Positions 12,167 to 22,000 of a stretch of DNA of 24,843 nucleotides are shown piece by piece; within the stretch, counting starts at the first letter, position 1; each line of letters starts with the position of its first letter. Source of the DNA: a virus; IMG/VR virus record IMGVR_UViG_3300011432_000043, positions 1-24,843 of that record; one strand, 5' to 3'. Made by a program: the position numbers and the translations under genes. The notes beneath the pieces are model-generated. The model saw nothing but the letters and a program-made list of their open reading frames with translations. It made no database searches and was not told where the DNA came from.

Positions 12167-14694
12167 ACATGACAGAACTGCGCGACAAGTTCACACTACA
12201 AGCACAGACGGCGGGTATGGTTGTGGAGTGTGCGATGGGAGGTGTCACCCTTGCCACACTCGCAGTGATAGCCGAAGCTCCCGGACGTAACGAGATCGCT
12301 CAAGGTGTGCCACTGGTAGGTGGGGCGGGCAACATACTGTGGAAGGCCATACGCACATACTGTCCAGAGGTGAAACGCCATGAATGTTACGTCACTAACG
12401 TAGTCAAGCGCCAAGTCGCGTTTGATGTAACTGACAGCACTAATCGTAAACCAGTTGGTAAGCATGAGCTGACTTCATGGCAAGAGCTATTGCTGTGGGA
12501 GCTATCACTACTACCCAATCTCAAGCACGTACTACTGCTAGGCAACTACGCAGTCGAAGCGGTGCTAGGTAAGAAAGGGATAACTAACTGGCGCGGCAGT
12601 GTAATGGATTGTCAGATACTTGGCAAGCCTGTCACAGCTATATGCACATACAACCCTGCCTACTGCGCACGTGATCCTATGTCACACGTCATCTTCGACA
12701 TGGACATCGCTGATAAGCTACGCCCTGTGATACTTGGCAAGTACAAACCACATGCAGTCACTACCCACATCAACCCCACCTACACACAAGCAGTTGACTA
12801 TATTCGTATGTGTAAAGCCTCACGTGATCCGGTCGCTTCGGACATTGAGGTCATCAGTAATGAGACAGCTTGCGTCGGCCTTGCTCCTACAGCACACGAG
12901 GCCATGTGCATCGCATTCCGTAACGAACAAGATAACATCTATACACCGTATGAAGAACGAAGCCTACGCTCTAATCTGCAACAGCTATACACATCGCCTA
13001 CTGCAAAGCTGGTGTGGCAGAATGGAGGCTTCGACATGGCGTGGCTCTGGTTTAAGGATCGCATTCGCTGCAAGCCAGCATACTCCGACACGCTGCTTGG
13101 TCATCATGTGTTATATCCCCCAATGCCGCACGACCTTGGCTTCATCGTCAAGCAGTACACAATGCATCCGTACTATAAGAATGAGAAGGACGATTGGCGT
13201 CACACAGGGGGTGTTGATAATTTCTGGATATACAACTGTAAAGACTGCGCTCTCACACTTGCAGCGAATGCGCACATCGTTGCGGAGTTGAAGGAGCAGA
13301 AGCTAGACAAGTTCTACTTCGAGCATGTCATGCGCTTGCAAGCACACCTAGTACTAATGACTGTCGGTGGTGTGCTCAACGACATGCCGATGCGTGAGCA
13401 GATGCTAGATCCTAACATCGGTGGCAACCTATACGCTGACCTACAACGCAAGCTGCAAGAGTTCTACGACGCAGCACGTAAGGCTGTTGGTGATGAGTAC
13501 TACACACCTAACCCTAACAGCCCGAAGCAGATGGCAGAGCTATACTTCAGTAAGCTGAAGCTTGTCGGCAGGGGAACGAGTACTGACGCTACCAATCGCG
13601 AATTGATGCGTAAGCACCCAAGAACCCCTGCCGCTGCACGTGCAGTGCTTGATGCTGTAGATGCGTACATCGAAGACGACAAGTTCTACAGCGTGTATGC
13701 ATCAGCTAGGCCAGACAACGACTCACGGATGCGATGCGACTACAGACAAACGGGGGTACGCAACGCGCCGGGTAGATTGAGTAGTGCTCAAACGCTGTGG
13801 GGTAGTGGAGCTAACCTTCAGAACATTCCCGACCGCGCGAAAGCGATGTTCATTGCTGATCCTGACTGCTGCTTTATATACATCGACGGCAGTCAAGCGG
13901 AGGCTCGCGTCGTCGGCTGGCGCTACAACATCGACACGTGGATTGCTCAGTTTGAGCGGGCGCGTATTGATGGCTCCTACGATTGTCACCGCGCTCTTGC
14001 CGCTGACATGTTCGACATACCGTACGACAAGGTTCCCACCTTCGACCGCTACCCATTGGACGACATCGCCGCTAAGCGCGACGGCATCGAGTACAACGCG
14101 GAGCTTGCTGGCAAGCCAACCATTCGCTTCGTTGCTAAGAGGTGTCGTCATGGTCTTAACTACCGTATGATGCCTGACAGGCTCGCGCTTACAACTGGCT
14201 TATCACTAAGCACAGCAAGCGAGGCGTTTGTCAAGTACCATAAGCTAACTCCCGAACTGAAGAAAGGTTGGGAGCAAGACCTAAAAAGGGTTCGTGAGGA
14301 ACGAGCGATCTACAATGCATACGGTAGGCGGTACATGCAGTTGATACCAGCTACCGATGAAAGCACCGAAGCTATCGTAGCATTCTATCCACAGTCAACT
14401 ATCGGGGATCACATATGCAGGGTAATATACAAAGCGCACGACGACCCCGCTTGGCCGAAGGGTAAAGCACGCATCGCACTTAACACACACGATGGACTCA
14501 TCGGTATCGCTCGACGTGATGTAGCTAAAGCCGCTCTTAGGATACTCGTTAAGCACGCAGAAGCACCCATCCTGATAGGAGGTAAGCAACTCATAATCCC
14601 TGCCGAATGCGGTATATCTGTGCCAGATGCCGATGGTGTTCATCGGTGGTCTACTATCAAGAAGATCAAGAAGGCTGACGTATACAGTGTATAG
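12163..14694 (+). CDS. Family A DNA polymerase fused to a UDG-like domain
   Basis: An 843-aa protein. I chose ATG 12163 (ATGA overlap, AAGGAAG upstream); a TTG at 12142 is less likely. Residues 30-190 match the family 4 UDG-like fold (EAPGRNE then GVPLVGGAGN, 38-56), but the expected HPA motif reads NPA (164-166) and the four-Cys iron-sulphur pattern is not clear. Residues 225-370 match a DnaQ-type 3'-5' exonuclease: D227/E229, D291, Y357/D361. The polymerase has motif A with D575 and E580 (IDGSQAEAR), motif B R655-x3-K659-x3-H663-x3-Y667, and motif C THDG (D777). The E. coli F762 position is His and the HDE motif is HDG. It is probably the phage replicative polymerase; glycosylase activity is doubtful. 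Confidence 0.9.
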   Translation: MNMTELRDKFTLQAQTAGMVVECAMGGVTLATLAVIAEAPGRNEIAQGVPLVGGAGNILWKAIRTYCPEVKRHECYVTNVVKRQVAFDVTDSTNRKPVGKHELTSWQELLLWELSLLPNLKHVLLLGNYAVEAVLGKKGITNWRGSVMDCQILGKPVTAICTYNPAYCARDPMSHVIFDMDIADKLRPVILGKYKPHAVTTHINPTYTQAVDYIRMCKASRDPVASDIEVISNETACVGLAPTAHEAMCIAFRNEQDNIYTPYEERSLRSNLQQLYTSPTAKLVWQNGGFDMAWLWFKDRIRCKPAYSDTLLGHHVLYPPMPHDLGFIVKQYTMHPYYKNEKDDWRHTGGVDNFWIYNCKDCALTLAANAHIVAELKEQKLDKFYFEHVMRLQAHLVLMTVGGVLNDMPMREQMLDPNIGGNLYADLQRKLQEFYDAARKAVGDEYYTPNPNSPKQMAELYFSKLKLVGRGTSTDATNRELMRKHPRTPAAARAVLDAVDAYIEDDKFYSVYASARPDNDSRMRCDYRQTGVRNAPGRLSSAQTLWGSGANLQNIPDRAKAMFIADPDCCFIYIDGSQAEARVVGWRYNIDTWIAQFERARIDGSYDCHRALAADMFDIPYDKVPTFDRYPLDDIAAKRDGIEYNAELAGKPTIRFVAKRCRHGLNYRMMPDRLALTTGLSLSTASEAFVKYHKLTPELKKGWEQDLKRVREERAIYNAYGRRYMQLIPATDESTEAIVAFYPQSTIGDHICRVIYKAHDDPAWPKGKARIALNTHDGLIGIARRDVAKAALRILVKHAEAPILIGGKQLIIPAECGISVPDADGVHRWSTIKKIKKADVYSV
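14681..14693. repeat. Palindrome TATAC-AGT-GTATA, site 15 (at convergence)
   Basis: Exact dyad arms covering the last codons of the polymerase gene (Val-Tyr-Ser-Val, third frame type) and part of its stop. It lies at the point where plus- and minus-strand genes converge. Confidence 0.8.
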
Positions 14695-17600
14695 CTACGG
14701 GACCGGCTGTTGTTGCGTACCGACAGGAGCAGCAGCCGGTCTACCACTGTTCTCACGCATGATCTTGTCAAGCGTAGACATGTTAATCTGCCTACCGCGT
14801 AGTAGTGGTTGCAGAGCTTGACCATACTTATCGCTTATCACCTGCTCAGCATACAGCGTTGCAAGCCTTTGCTGTTCTAGGTTAGCATTCTGCAACTTCA
14901 CATACTTGTTCTTCTCTTGAGTGCGTTGTTCGAGTGGCATGTTATACTGTGCATCAATGCCACGTACAGCCGCACGTATCTTTGCTTGCTGTGCTTTCAG
15001 CTTGCCTAGATCACCACTTGGATACTGCCACGCTGCGATGTCATTAGCGATTTGTGTAAGCAGTGCACTAGTCATCGCCTTCTCAGGTATACCACCAGCA
15101 TCCACCGCAGCTTGTCTACGCTCCATCGCAGCCTTGCCTAAGTCATTACGCATACCTACAATAGAGCTGATGTGCACATTGTTCTGTGATGTCACCTGCC
15201 ACGTTGGCGTCATTGCACTGTAGCGTTCTTTGTTCTGCCATACTAGCGGTATCTCTGGCACCCTAGACACAGTGCGATCAAACACTTCACCAGTAGCACG
15301 ACGCAACCCTTCACCGTAGTTAGCACTCTCTCTAGGTGTTGGCAGTGGCGAAGGCCCTGTGCCTTTGTTGTAGTTAGCAGAGTGCAACATCACATCAGTA
15401 GCCATCGCTATGTGTGTACCCATAGCACCGAACATAGCGGCCATCATCAACGATGTGCTATTGCTTATCTCACCTAAGTTAGACACGCTCTCCGCATTAG
15501 GACCAGCACGGAACAGTGAGCCACTATCACGTATCCAATTGCCACCACGTGTTTCAGACGTAGATGGATCAAGCCGCTTGCCACTCTGTGCAAGTAGTAT
15601 CTGCAACACAGGCGGCATAGCTGGTGTGAAGCTATCAATGAACACCTTGCCTATGTCACTGCTCAATGGCTTGATAGTAGCACTACTAGGAATAGCGCCC
15701 ATCATCTGAAAGAATGCGGCAGTACCAGCAACCATGCCTGCGATGTCAGGAGGTATGCGTATCTTATAGTACAAGTCCTCGCTGAATGGCAGCGTCTTAC
15801 CTTGGAAGTGTGCTAGTGCTAGCTTCGGTGCGGGCAAGTATGCGTAGCGATACCTGTCATACTCAGGTGTCTGCTCCCACAGCATCTTGCGGCTCTCGTC
15901 ATTCCAGTGCGTCATAAAGTAGTATGACTGTGCTATAGCACCCATACCCACCATCATACGCGGTAGTGTCGTAAGCGCGGTATCCCTACCGAACATGTTC
16001 CGTATCAGGTGATATGCACCTAACTTGGTCTGCGTCATGTAAGGTACCATGCGCTCTACATCTTGCATTATCTTACTACCCGGTACAAGCGACATGTCAC
16101 CGGCGATATTGCGTGTCTCATCAAGTAGTCGCTCTATCCGAGCAGGAGGTATATTGCCACCATACTGACGTGACAACATCGCATGGTTCTGTGTGTAGTA
16201 CTGCACCTTGTCAGCCATGTGGAAGCTGTCAAGTATGTCTGTATACAACTGCCACACATGCCTCATAGGTGCAGGCACATGCTCCTTCATTGCACTGAAT
16301 GAGTTGCGTACAACTGGTATGTTGTCGATGCTATGTGTACCATGCCCAGCACCACCTCTGCGCACCGCTACAGCTTCAGCATTGTCAGCCCACAGCGCAG
16401 CGCGTGATGCCGCAGCGATCACAGCATTATATGCACGTGGACCTAGTGCAGTCTGCAACGCCTGAAAGGGCGCTACCTGTTGTGCAAGTGCTCGCGCTAT
16501 GGGACGTGTCAAGTAGTGTGTCTGTAGTTGAATAAGGTTCCTAATCGCGTAGTACGGTATACCAACTATCACCGATGATATGTCAGGCACTACAGCGTTG
16601 ATGCCTCTAGCTACACGCTCTGGTAAGAACTGATGCAGCCTATGTGATATAGGTCCGAAGACACGATCATTCCTATGGGTCAGCATCGCAATCGCTGTAT
16701 TGTAGTAAGCGTTGATGAATGCGAATGGTGCGTTGCCTGGACCTGTTGTCCAGAACTTATTGTTGTTAGTGATGACTGTAACAGCTTTCATCAAGCCACT
16801 AAGTTGCACAGGCTCCATGCGCGCAGCACGTGCTACTTCAGGATCACCGAACTCCCATACACGTGCACGACCGTTCTCCCACTCGATGCCGATGTTAGGG
16901 CTATCTTCTAGGTGTCTAAACTGCTGCGACTTTAGCTGTGCAGGTGTGAACCAGTAACGACCCTGCCCACTTTGTACAGCACGTATACGCCCATTGGTAA
17001 CAAGGTGTGAAGGATTACCAACAGCATCACGTGTTAGCAGTCTAAACAATTGATTACGTGCTGTCGTGTGTGCAGCCTCACGTAGCGTCTTATCTGTATA
17101 TTGTTTCGCCGCACTTAGTGGATGCAGTGGTTGTGTGATGCGTGTCTCTGGCGCATTAGGTGTAGTAGGTGGTTGTGGTATCTCTCTGCTGAATGAGCGT
17201 AGTGGACCTTCACGTAGTGCACCCTTAGACGTACCCTCGCTAGCCCTGAGCCTTGAGGTACGTGCTTTATCACTGAGGTCTGCAAACGTACGCGACCAAC
17301 CAGTTAGATCACCGTGCGGATCGCTGACTGCTTGTACATAGTACGGGTTGCGTCTATGCCATTCATCAGCAACAACGCTCGACAACCTACCACTTCTTAC
17401 CTGTCTATCAAGCAACTCTCTATTGCGCGCTTGTACAGCGTTCCTATACGCAGCAACTTGTGGATCAGGATCAACTATGAATGCATTACGTGCAGCGAAT
17501 ACAGAGTTCTGCGGACGTGCGGGTATGCGTTGACGTGCTGTAGGATCATCAGCTACTAGCCGTTGCAAGTCAGTCTGTAATGCAGCTTCCTCTCTACGCA

Positions 17601-19017
17601 AGCCCGCTAGTGACGACTGGTGCGTGTAAGGATTGTTTATCTGTGTCTGTATATCAGCGATCCTAGCACGGTAGTCATCCATCGTCGTGAGTATGTCTGA
17701 CCCGTACGATGTCAACCAATGTGAGGCAGCAACTGCGCGCTGTTTCTCAGGCACCATCGCTGACCAAGCATCAAGCACAGGGCCATCTATAGTGAGGCTG
17801 TCTGATGCTACGCGATCATTCAACACCGCGCCTGTGTTACGTGTGTATAAGTCTTCAGCTTCACGTGCTACTTGACCACCGTGTATATCACGGATCATAC
17901 CAAGAGGCTGTGCGTTCTGATCAATGAAACGCTCACGCGCTGTACGGCGTAGGTTTTGTATACGTCCCCACATACCGCTGTTAGCTACAGCATCAATCTC
18001 CGATGATGGACCTAGCTGTTGTACAGGACCACCGTCTATAATAGCTTGACCTGTCGGTGCATTAGGGCTAACGCTGTAGTTTAGGTGCGGATCATTGTTA
18101 AGGTTGATTTCAACTTGACTAGGGTGTATCGCCTGCCTAGTCCTACCACGCACAGCAGCTACGAATGCAGCGGCAGCGCCTGTTGCACCTACCACACCAG
18201 CTAGTGCAGGAATGCCAGCAGGATCTTCTGGTGTAGGTGTGAATGCAGTACTCTTACCCTGTGCATAGCGCATGCCCTGATCTATAGCTAGACCAGCACC
18301 GGCGTTGATAGCTACGTTCGTAGCGTTATAAGGTATGGTCAACGGTGTGAGTGCTTCACCTACACGCACAGCACCACGTACTGCGGGATTAGCCATGACA
18401 CTCGCGGCAGCAGCACTCGTACGTGCAATGGCATTAGCACCGCTAAGAACAGGTCCAACAGGTGCACCTATGAACGCACCACCTATAGCTTCGGCAGCAC
18501 TCTCTGTCCAACTGCGCTCATCTTCGGTGCGCTCATCACCTAATAGTCGTCTACTAGTATCACGCCACTTAGCTGCAAGGTAGTGTGGACCGCTCAACTG
18601 TTCAGTAGAGAAGTCTTCAAACGCTTTCGACTTCTGATAGTCAGCGATACCACTCTTTAGTTGTTCATCAGTTAACGAAGGATCACGCCGTCTCCATGAC
18701 GCTATTACATCTTGCAGATGCTTGAGCTTGTTATCATCAGCACCTTCAACTTGAATGCGCTTCTGAAACTCATCTGAGAACTTGGTGTCCTTAGAATACG
18801 CATCGTAGAGTGCGCCTGCACCTTGATACACAGTAGGCCCGAAGTTGATTAAGTCTGTAGGCAGTGTCATCACACCTACAGCAGCAGACTTCAAGTGGTT
18901 CCTAACCCACGGCTCATCTGCGCTCGCAGTCTTAGCGTCTGTAGCTACACCGTCAGGATCGTAGCCGAACTTGGATATGAAGTCCTCACGTGTATACGCT
19001 GTATAACCGTCAGACAT
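14695..19017 (-). CDS. Giant (1440-aa) virion/DNA-ejection-type protein
   Basis: ATG 19017-19015 overlaps the stop of the upstream muralytic gene (TAATG), so it is translated by coupling. At 1440 aa it is of the size of the largest internal virion proteins (T7 gp16 is about 1300 aa). Visible segments: a hydrophobic stretch about 270-293 (AGIPALAGVVGATGAAAAFV), another near 1019 (MMVGMGAIAQSYYF), and a region about 935-1015 with ETRNIAGDMSLV and MVPYMTQTKLGAYHLI that resembles large polyvalent protein-associated domains (LPD38-like; low confidence). It ends in a Pro/Gln tail. Probably packaged and ejected with the DNA. Palindrome 18993-19005 lies in its first codons. It ends at a TAG abutting the polymerase stop. 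Confidence 0.78.
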   Translation of the reverse strand: MSDGYTAYTREDFISKFGYDPDGVATDAKTASADEPWVRNHLKSAAVGVMTLPTDLINFGPTVYQGAGALYDAYSKDTKFSDEFQKRIQVEGADDNKLKHLQDVIASWRRRDPSLTDEQLKSGIADYQKSKAFEDFSTEQLSGPHYLAAKWRDTSRRLLGDERTEDERSWTESAAEAIGGAFIGAPVGPVLSGANAIARTSAAAASVMANPAVRGAVRVGEALTPLTIPYNATNVAINAGAGLAIDQGMRYAQGKSTAFTPTPEDPAGIPALAGVVGATGAAAAFVAAVRGRTRQAIHPSQVEINLNNDPHLNYSVSPNAPTGQAIIDGGPVQQLGPSSEIDAVANSGMWGRIQNLRRTARERFIDQNAQPLGMIRDIHGGQVAREAEDLYTRNTGAVLNDRVASDSLTIDGPVLDAWSAMVPEKQRAVAASHWLTSYGSDILTTMDDYRARIADIQTQINNPYTHQSSLAGLRREEAALQTDLQRLVADDPTARQRIPARPQNSVFAARNAFIVDPDPQVAAYRNAVQARNRELLDRQVRSGRLSSVVADEWHRRNPYYVQAVSDPHGDLTGWSRTFADLSDKARTSRLRASEGTSKGALREGPLRSFSREIPQPPTTPNAPETRITQPLHPLSAAKQYTDKTLREAAHTTARNQLFRLLTRDAVGNPSHLVTNGRIRAVQSGQGRYWFTPAQLKSQQFRHLEDSPNIGIEWENGRARVWEFGDPEVARAARMEPVQLSGLMKAVTVITNNNKFWTTGPGNAPFAFINAYYNTAIAMLTHRNDRVFGPISHRLHQFLPERVARGINAVVPDISSVIVGIPYYAIRNLIQLQTHYLTRPIARALAQQVAPFQALQTALGPRAYNAVIAAASRAALWADNAEAVAVRRGGAGHGTHSIDNIPVVRNSFSAMKEHVPAPMRHVWQLYTDILDSFHMADKVQYYTQNHAMLSRQYGGNIPPARIERLLDETRNIAGDMSLVPGSKIMQDVERMVPYMTQTKLGAYHLIRNMFGRDTALTTLPRMMVGMGAIAQSYYFMTHWNDESRKMLWEQTPEYDRYRYAYLPAPKLALAHFQGKTLPFSEDLYYKIRIPPDIAGMVAGTAAFFQMMGAIPSSATIKPLSSDIGKVFIDSFTPAMPPVLQILLAQSGKRLDPSTSETRGGNWIRDSGSLFRAGPNAESVSNLGEISNSTSLMMAAMFGAMGTHIAMATDVMLHSANYNKGTGPSPLPTPRESANYGEGLRRATGEVFDRTVSRVPEIPLVWQNKERYSAMTPTWQVTSQNNVHISSIVGMRNDLGKAAMERRQAAVDAGGIPEKAMTSALLTQIANDIAAWQYPSGDLGKLKAQQAKIRAAVRGIDAQYNMPLEQRTQEKNKYVKLQNANLEQQRLATLYAEQVISDKYGQALQPLLRGRQINMSTLDKIMRENSGRPAAAPVGTQQQPVP
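14701..14741. terminator. Hairpin at the convergent junction
   Basis: GACCGGCTG (14701-14709) pairs perfectly with CAGCCGGTC (14733-14741); the stem extends to 14714/14728 with wobbles and the loop is 13 nt. It lies inside the last codons of the 1440-aa gene, 7 bp past the polymerase stop. The lack of T tracts on both sides makes termination uncertain. It may act as a two-way block or pairing site. Confidence 0.5.
18993..19005. repeat. Palindrome TATAC-GCT-GTATA, site 16 (in gene start)
   Basis: Exact dyad arms within codons 5-8 of the 1440-aa minus-strand gene (Tyr-Thr-Ala-Tyr), starting 10 bp after its ATG. On the coding strand the spacer reads AGC. Confidence 0.8.
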
Positions 19018-22000
19018 TATTCTGGCTCTGCGGCTTCTTCAACTATAGGTGCTTGCACTGCTGCATTAGGCACAACGAATACAGGTGTACCATCAGGACC
19101 GATGATACGCTGCACAGGTGTACCTTTAGCAGCAGGCTTACCAGCACCCGGTAGAGGTACAGCATCTGCACCTGTAGCTGGCGGTCCACTAAGCACAGTG
19201 TTAGCAGGTCCAGCTTTACCCTTTGGTGGTGGTACTATAAGTTCTTCTGACTTCGGATAGTACGGTTGTCCGTTAGGCATCAAACGCTCAGGTGCAGGTG
19301 GTGGTGGTGTAGGTGCACTAGGTGGACGACCATCCATCTTAGGTGGCTGCTGTTGTCGATCTCTATACAACCAGTTAGTCAACATGCTCGCAGCATTAGG
19401 ACCAGCGTTCTTTACAAACTCTTGTACAGCTTTCTGGAACACCTCTTGATTATCAACAGGTGGTTTGTTGTTCTCACCTGCGTAGTTGTAACGCTCCTTC
19501 AACCACTCACCGATCTGTTGCAGCTTCTCAGATGTGTTGCCACCACTAATGTAGTTCTTGTAGCTATCAACGTCAGTCTTCGGTCGGTCATTGGTAGCGT
19601 TAGGGTCTAGCGATGTAGACATATTAGGCAGCTTGCCACTATAGATAGCATCAATGATACTACGTGTAGTAGGCGCGTTACCTGATACAACCTCCGGCTC
19701 AAGCTGACGTGGTAGATTAGGTGGTAGCTGCGTTCCACCACGCGGCATCGTGTTGCTAGGTGCGCTAGCTACTGCACTTGTGCTACTACCATCTAGGGCA
19801 GGGAACGGCACTTTGAAGCCGGGAGGCAGCGGTGCGCGTGCTTCTGCTGTAGGTGTGTCTAGCGACGGCGAGAGCTTGAAGTAGTTAGGCGGCGTAGCAC
19901 CACCGAGCAGTGGGTCAGGTGTAGCCTGACGTGGTGTTACAGATGAGAACTCATTAGGCAGTGGCTGCTTAGGCATAGCACCAGCTTCAAGCTGCGGAGG
20001 CATATCCGCTGGTGGTGTAGCTACTGCAAAGTCTTCATCAGTGTACGCAGGATTAGTGCGCTGCTTCATCGCACCGACCATAGCATCCTGCACGCTGTCA
20101 TACGGACCCGGCGTACGATCAGCTTGTGTTATCTCCTGTTCAATAGGTGGACGAATAGGTGGCATGGGCATATCGAAGTATGACCCATACATGTCACCCG
20201 GTAGTTCATTATCAGCAGGCGTACCAGCAGCCGCAGCGTTGTAGTCAGGATCACTACGTGCTGTGAGTGTAGCTACATCAGGCGGTGTCTGCGGTCCCTG
20301 ACTAGGCTGACCTGTGATAGTGTCAACACCATCTACGAACCTGTTAGGATGATCTGGTCCTTTGAACTTGCTGGGCCAATGCAGCATGTTGTTGTCAGTA
20401 GGATCACGTACATCAGGACGCGCTCCAGACTTCCATGCTTCACGGTAGTTGTAGTTAGGATCATCTAGGTTAGGTGGTTCATTGTACTTAGTGTTGAACT
20501 CCTTGTACCAATCAGTGTCACGTATACCACGCTGGAAGCGGCCTTCTTCATCTAGCCCATGATCAAGGTCACTACGTGCTATGACACTAGCTCTATCAGG
20601 CGGCGTGATACCTTTAGGCGTAGCTTCAGGAGTGGTAGGTGCAGTAGCAACCTGTGGTGTAGGTGCCTTATCACCAAATGCATTTTGTATAGGCGGTGCA
20701 AAGCTAGCAGTCACTTCACCGCTAGTCGGTATACGCGACATAGCTGAAGTAACTTCAGGGCGTGTAGGTGTGGTCGATGTAGCGGCTTGAGTTTGAGTTG
20801 CAGCAGGTGAAGCTGGTCCGGGCTGCGCCCTCTGGGCTACTTGTGTAGGTGCATTGCGTTCATGGTCTGCAAGCAGTTGCAGTCTAGAGAACTGTACTTC
20901 AGGACGCAGACGACCGCGACTACCACCCCAATCATAGTGCATCGTATCAGCACGACCACTACCTTTGCTAGTCTCAAACGCACCACCATAGCCAATATGC
21001 TTCTCAGCCTCTGGATCGTTCTCACGTACCCACGTCTTAACACCACGTGCTAGCCGCGTATACAATCCAGTGTAGTCTGGACCGCTATGAGGTATACGCT
21101 CGCCATCAGGTGTAATGATCCTGAAGTCGCCAGCATTGCCTTTGTGATGATGACTAGAAGCACGACCACCCGGTCTAGCACCTGATGTCTGCTCTATTGT
21201 ATAACCCGGAGGTAGTGCTATCTCAGCACCACCACGCACTGCACGTACTAGACGCGGATCAGTTCCCTTCGTGTCATGCTCTCTATGTGCACCGAACTGC
21301 TCACGCGGCATAAGCCCTGCTGGACGCTGTGGTAGTTGTGCAGTCTGTGGCTCCTGTACCTCTGGAGCAGGTGTAGACTTATACTGTCCTACAGGTTGAT
21401 TGGCATGATCTGGGAACTGCCGCATGTACGCGTTCAGATATGGCGCTGACTTGTTCTGCAACGCCTCACGCACAGTTACGGTAGGCTTCTGACCATTGAT
21501 AGCCAACACGTTGTAGTTAGGAATGACATTGCCACTTGCATCGCGCGTAGTACCCATGATGTTGCCATCAATCATACGCGCGTCAGGGTTCTTCAAGTAT
21601 GCAGCTATAGCACGTGGCCCAGCACCGCTACCCCACTGATGCAGCGCGACAAACATCGGCACAGTTTCAGGCGTGAGTGGTAGCTTGATCTTATGATCAC
21701 GCTCTAAGATGTCAGCGTTACGCCGCATATTGAATGCAGCCGCAGGGATCATCTTAGCAGGGTTGTATATGTCTTGATTGCTGAGCTTGTATTCATCACG
21801 CAGCTTCTGTGTGAACTGGAAGATACCTTCAGCAGTGCTGTTCGGGTTCTTACCAAATGAACGACCACCGCCGTTCTCCATACCATACGCAGTCATCAGC
21901 GTACCACGTGGCAGTTGGAACTTGTCCTCCTGCTGGTGCATCAAGTCTAGCCACTTCTGATCTATGGGTAGATAAGTTGCTTGAGGCCGGGTCTGTGCTG

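Noticed and set aside
13723-14170. Long shadow frames (128-142 aa) within the polymerase gene on both strands
   Set aside because: The polymerase motifs occupy the same bases; the alternative frames have low-complexity composition and no start signals.
16014-19260. Several plus-strand frames of 60-121 aa opposite the 1440-aa gene and its start
   Set aside because: Antisense shadows of a long gene; rich in Cys, Ser, Thr and Ala with no ribosome binding sites.
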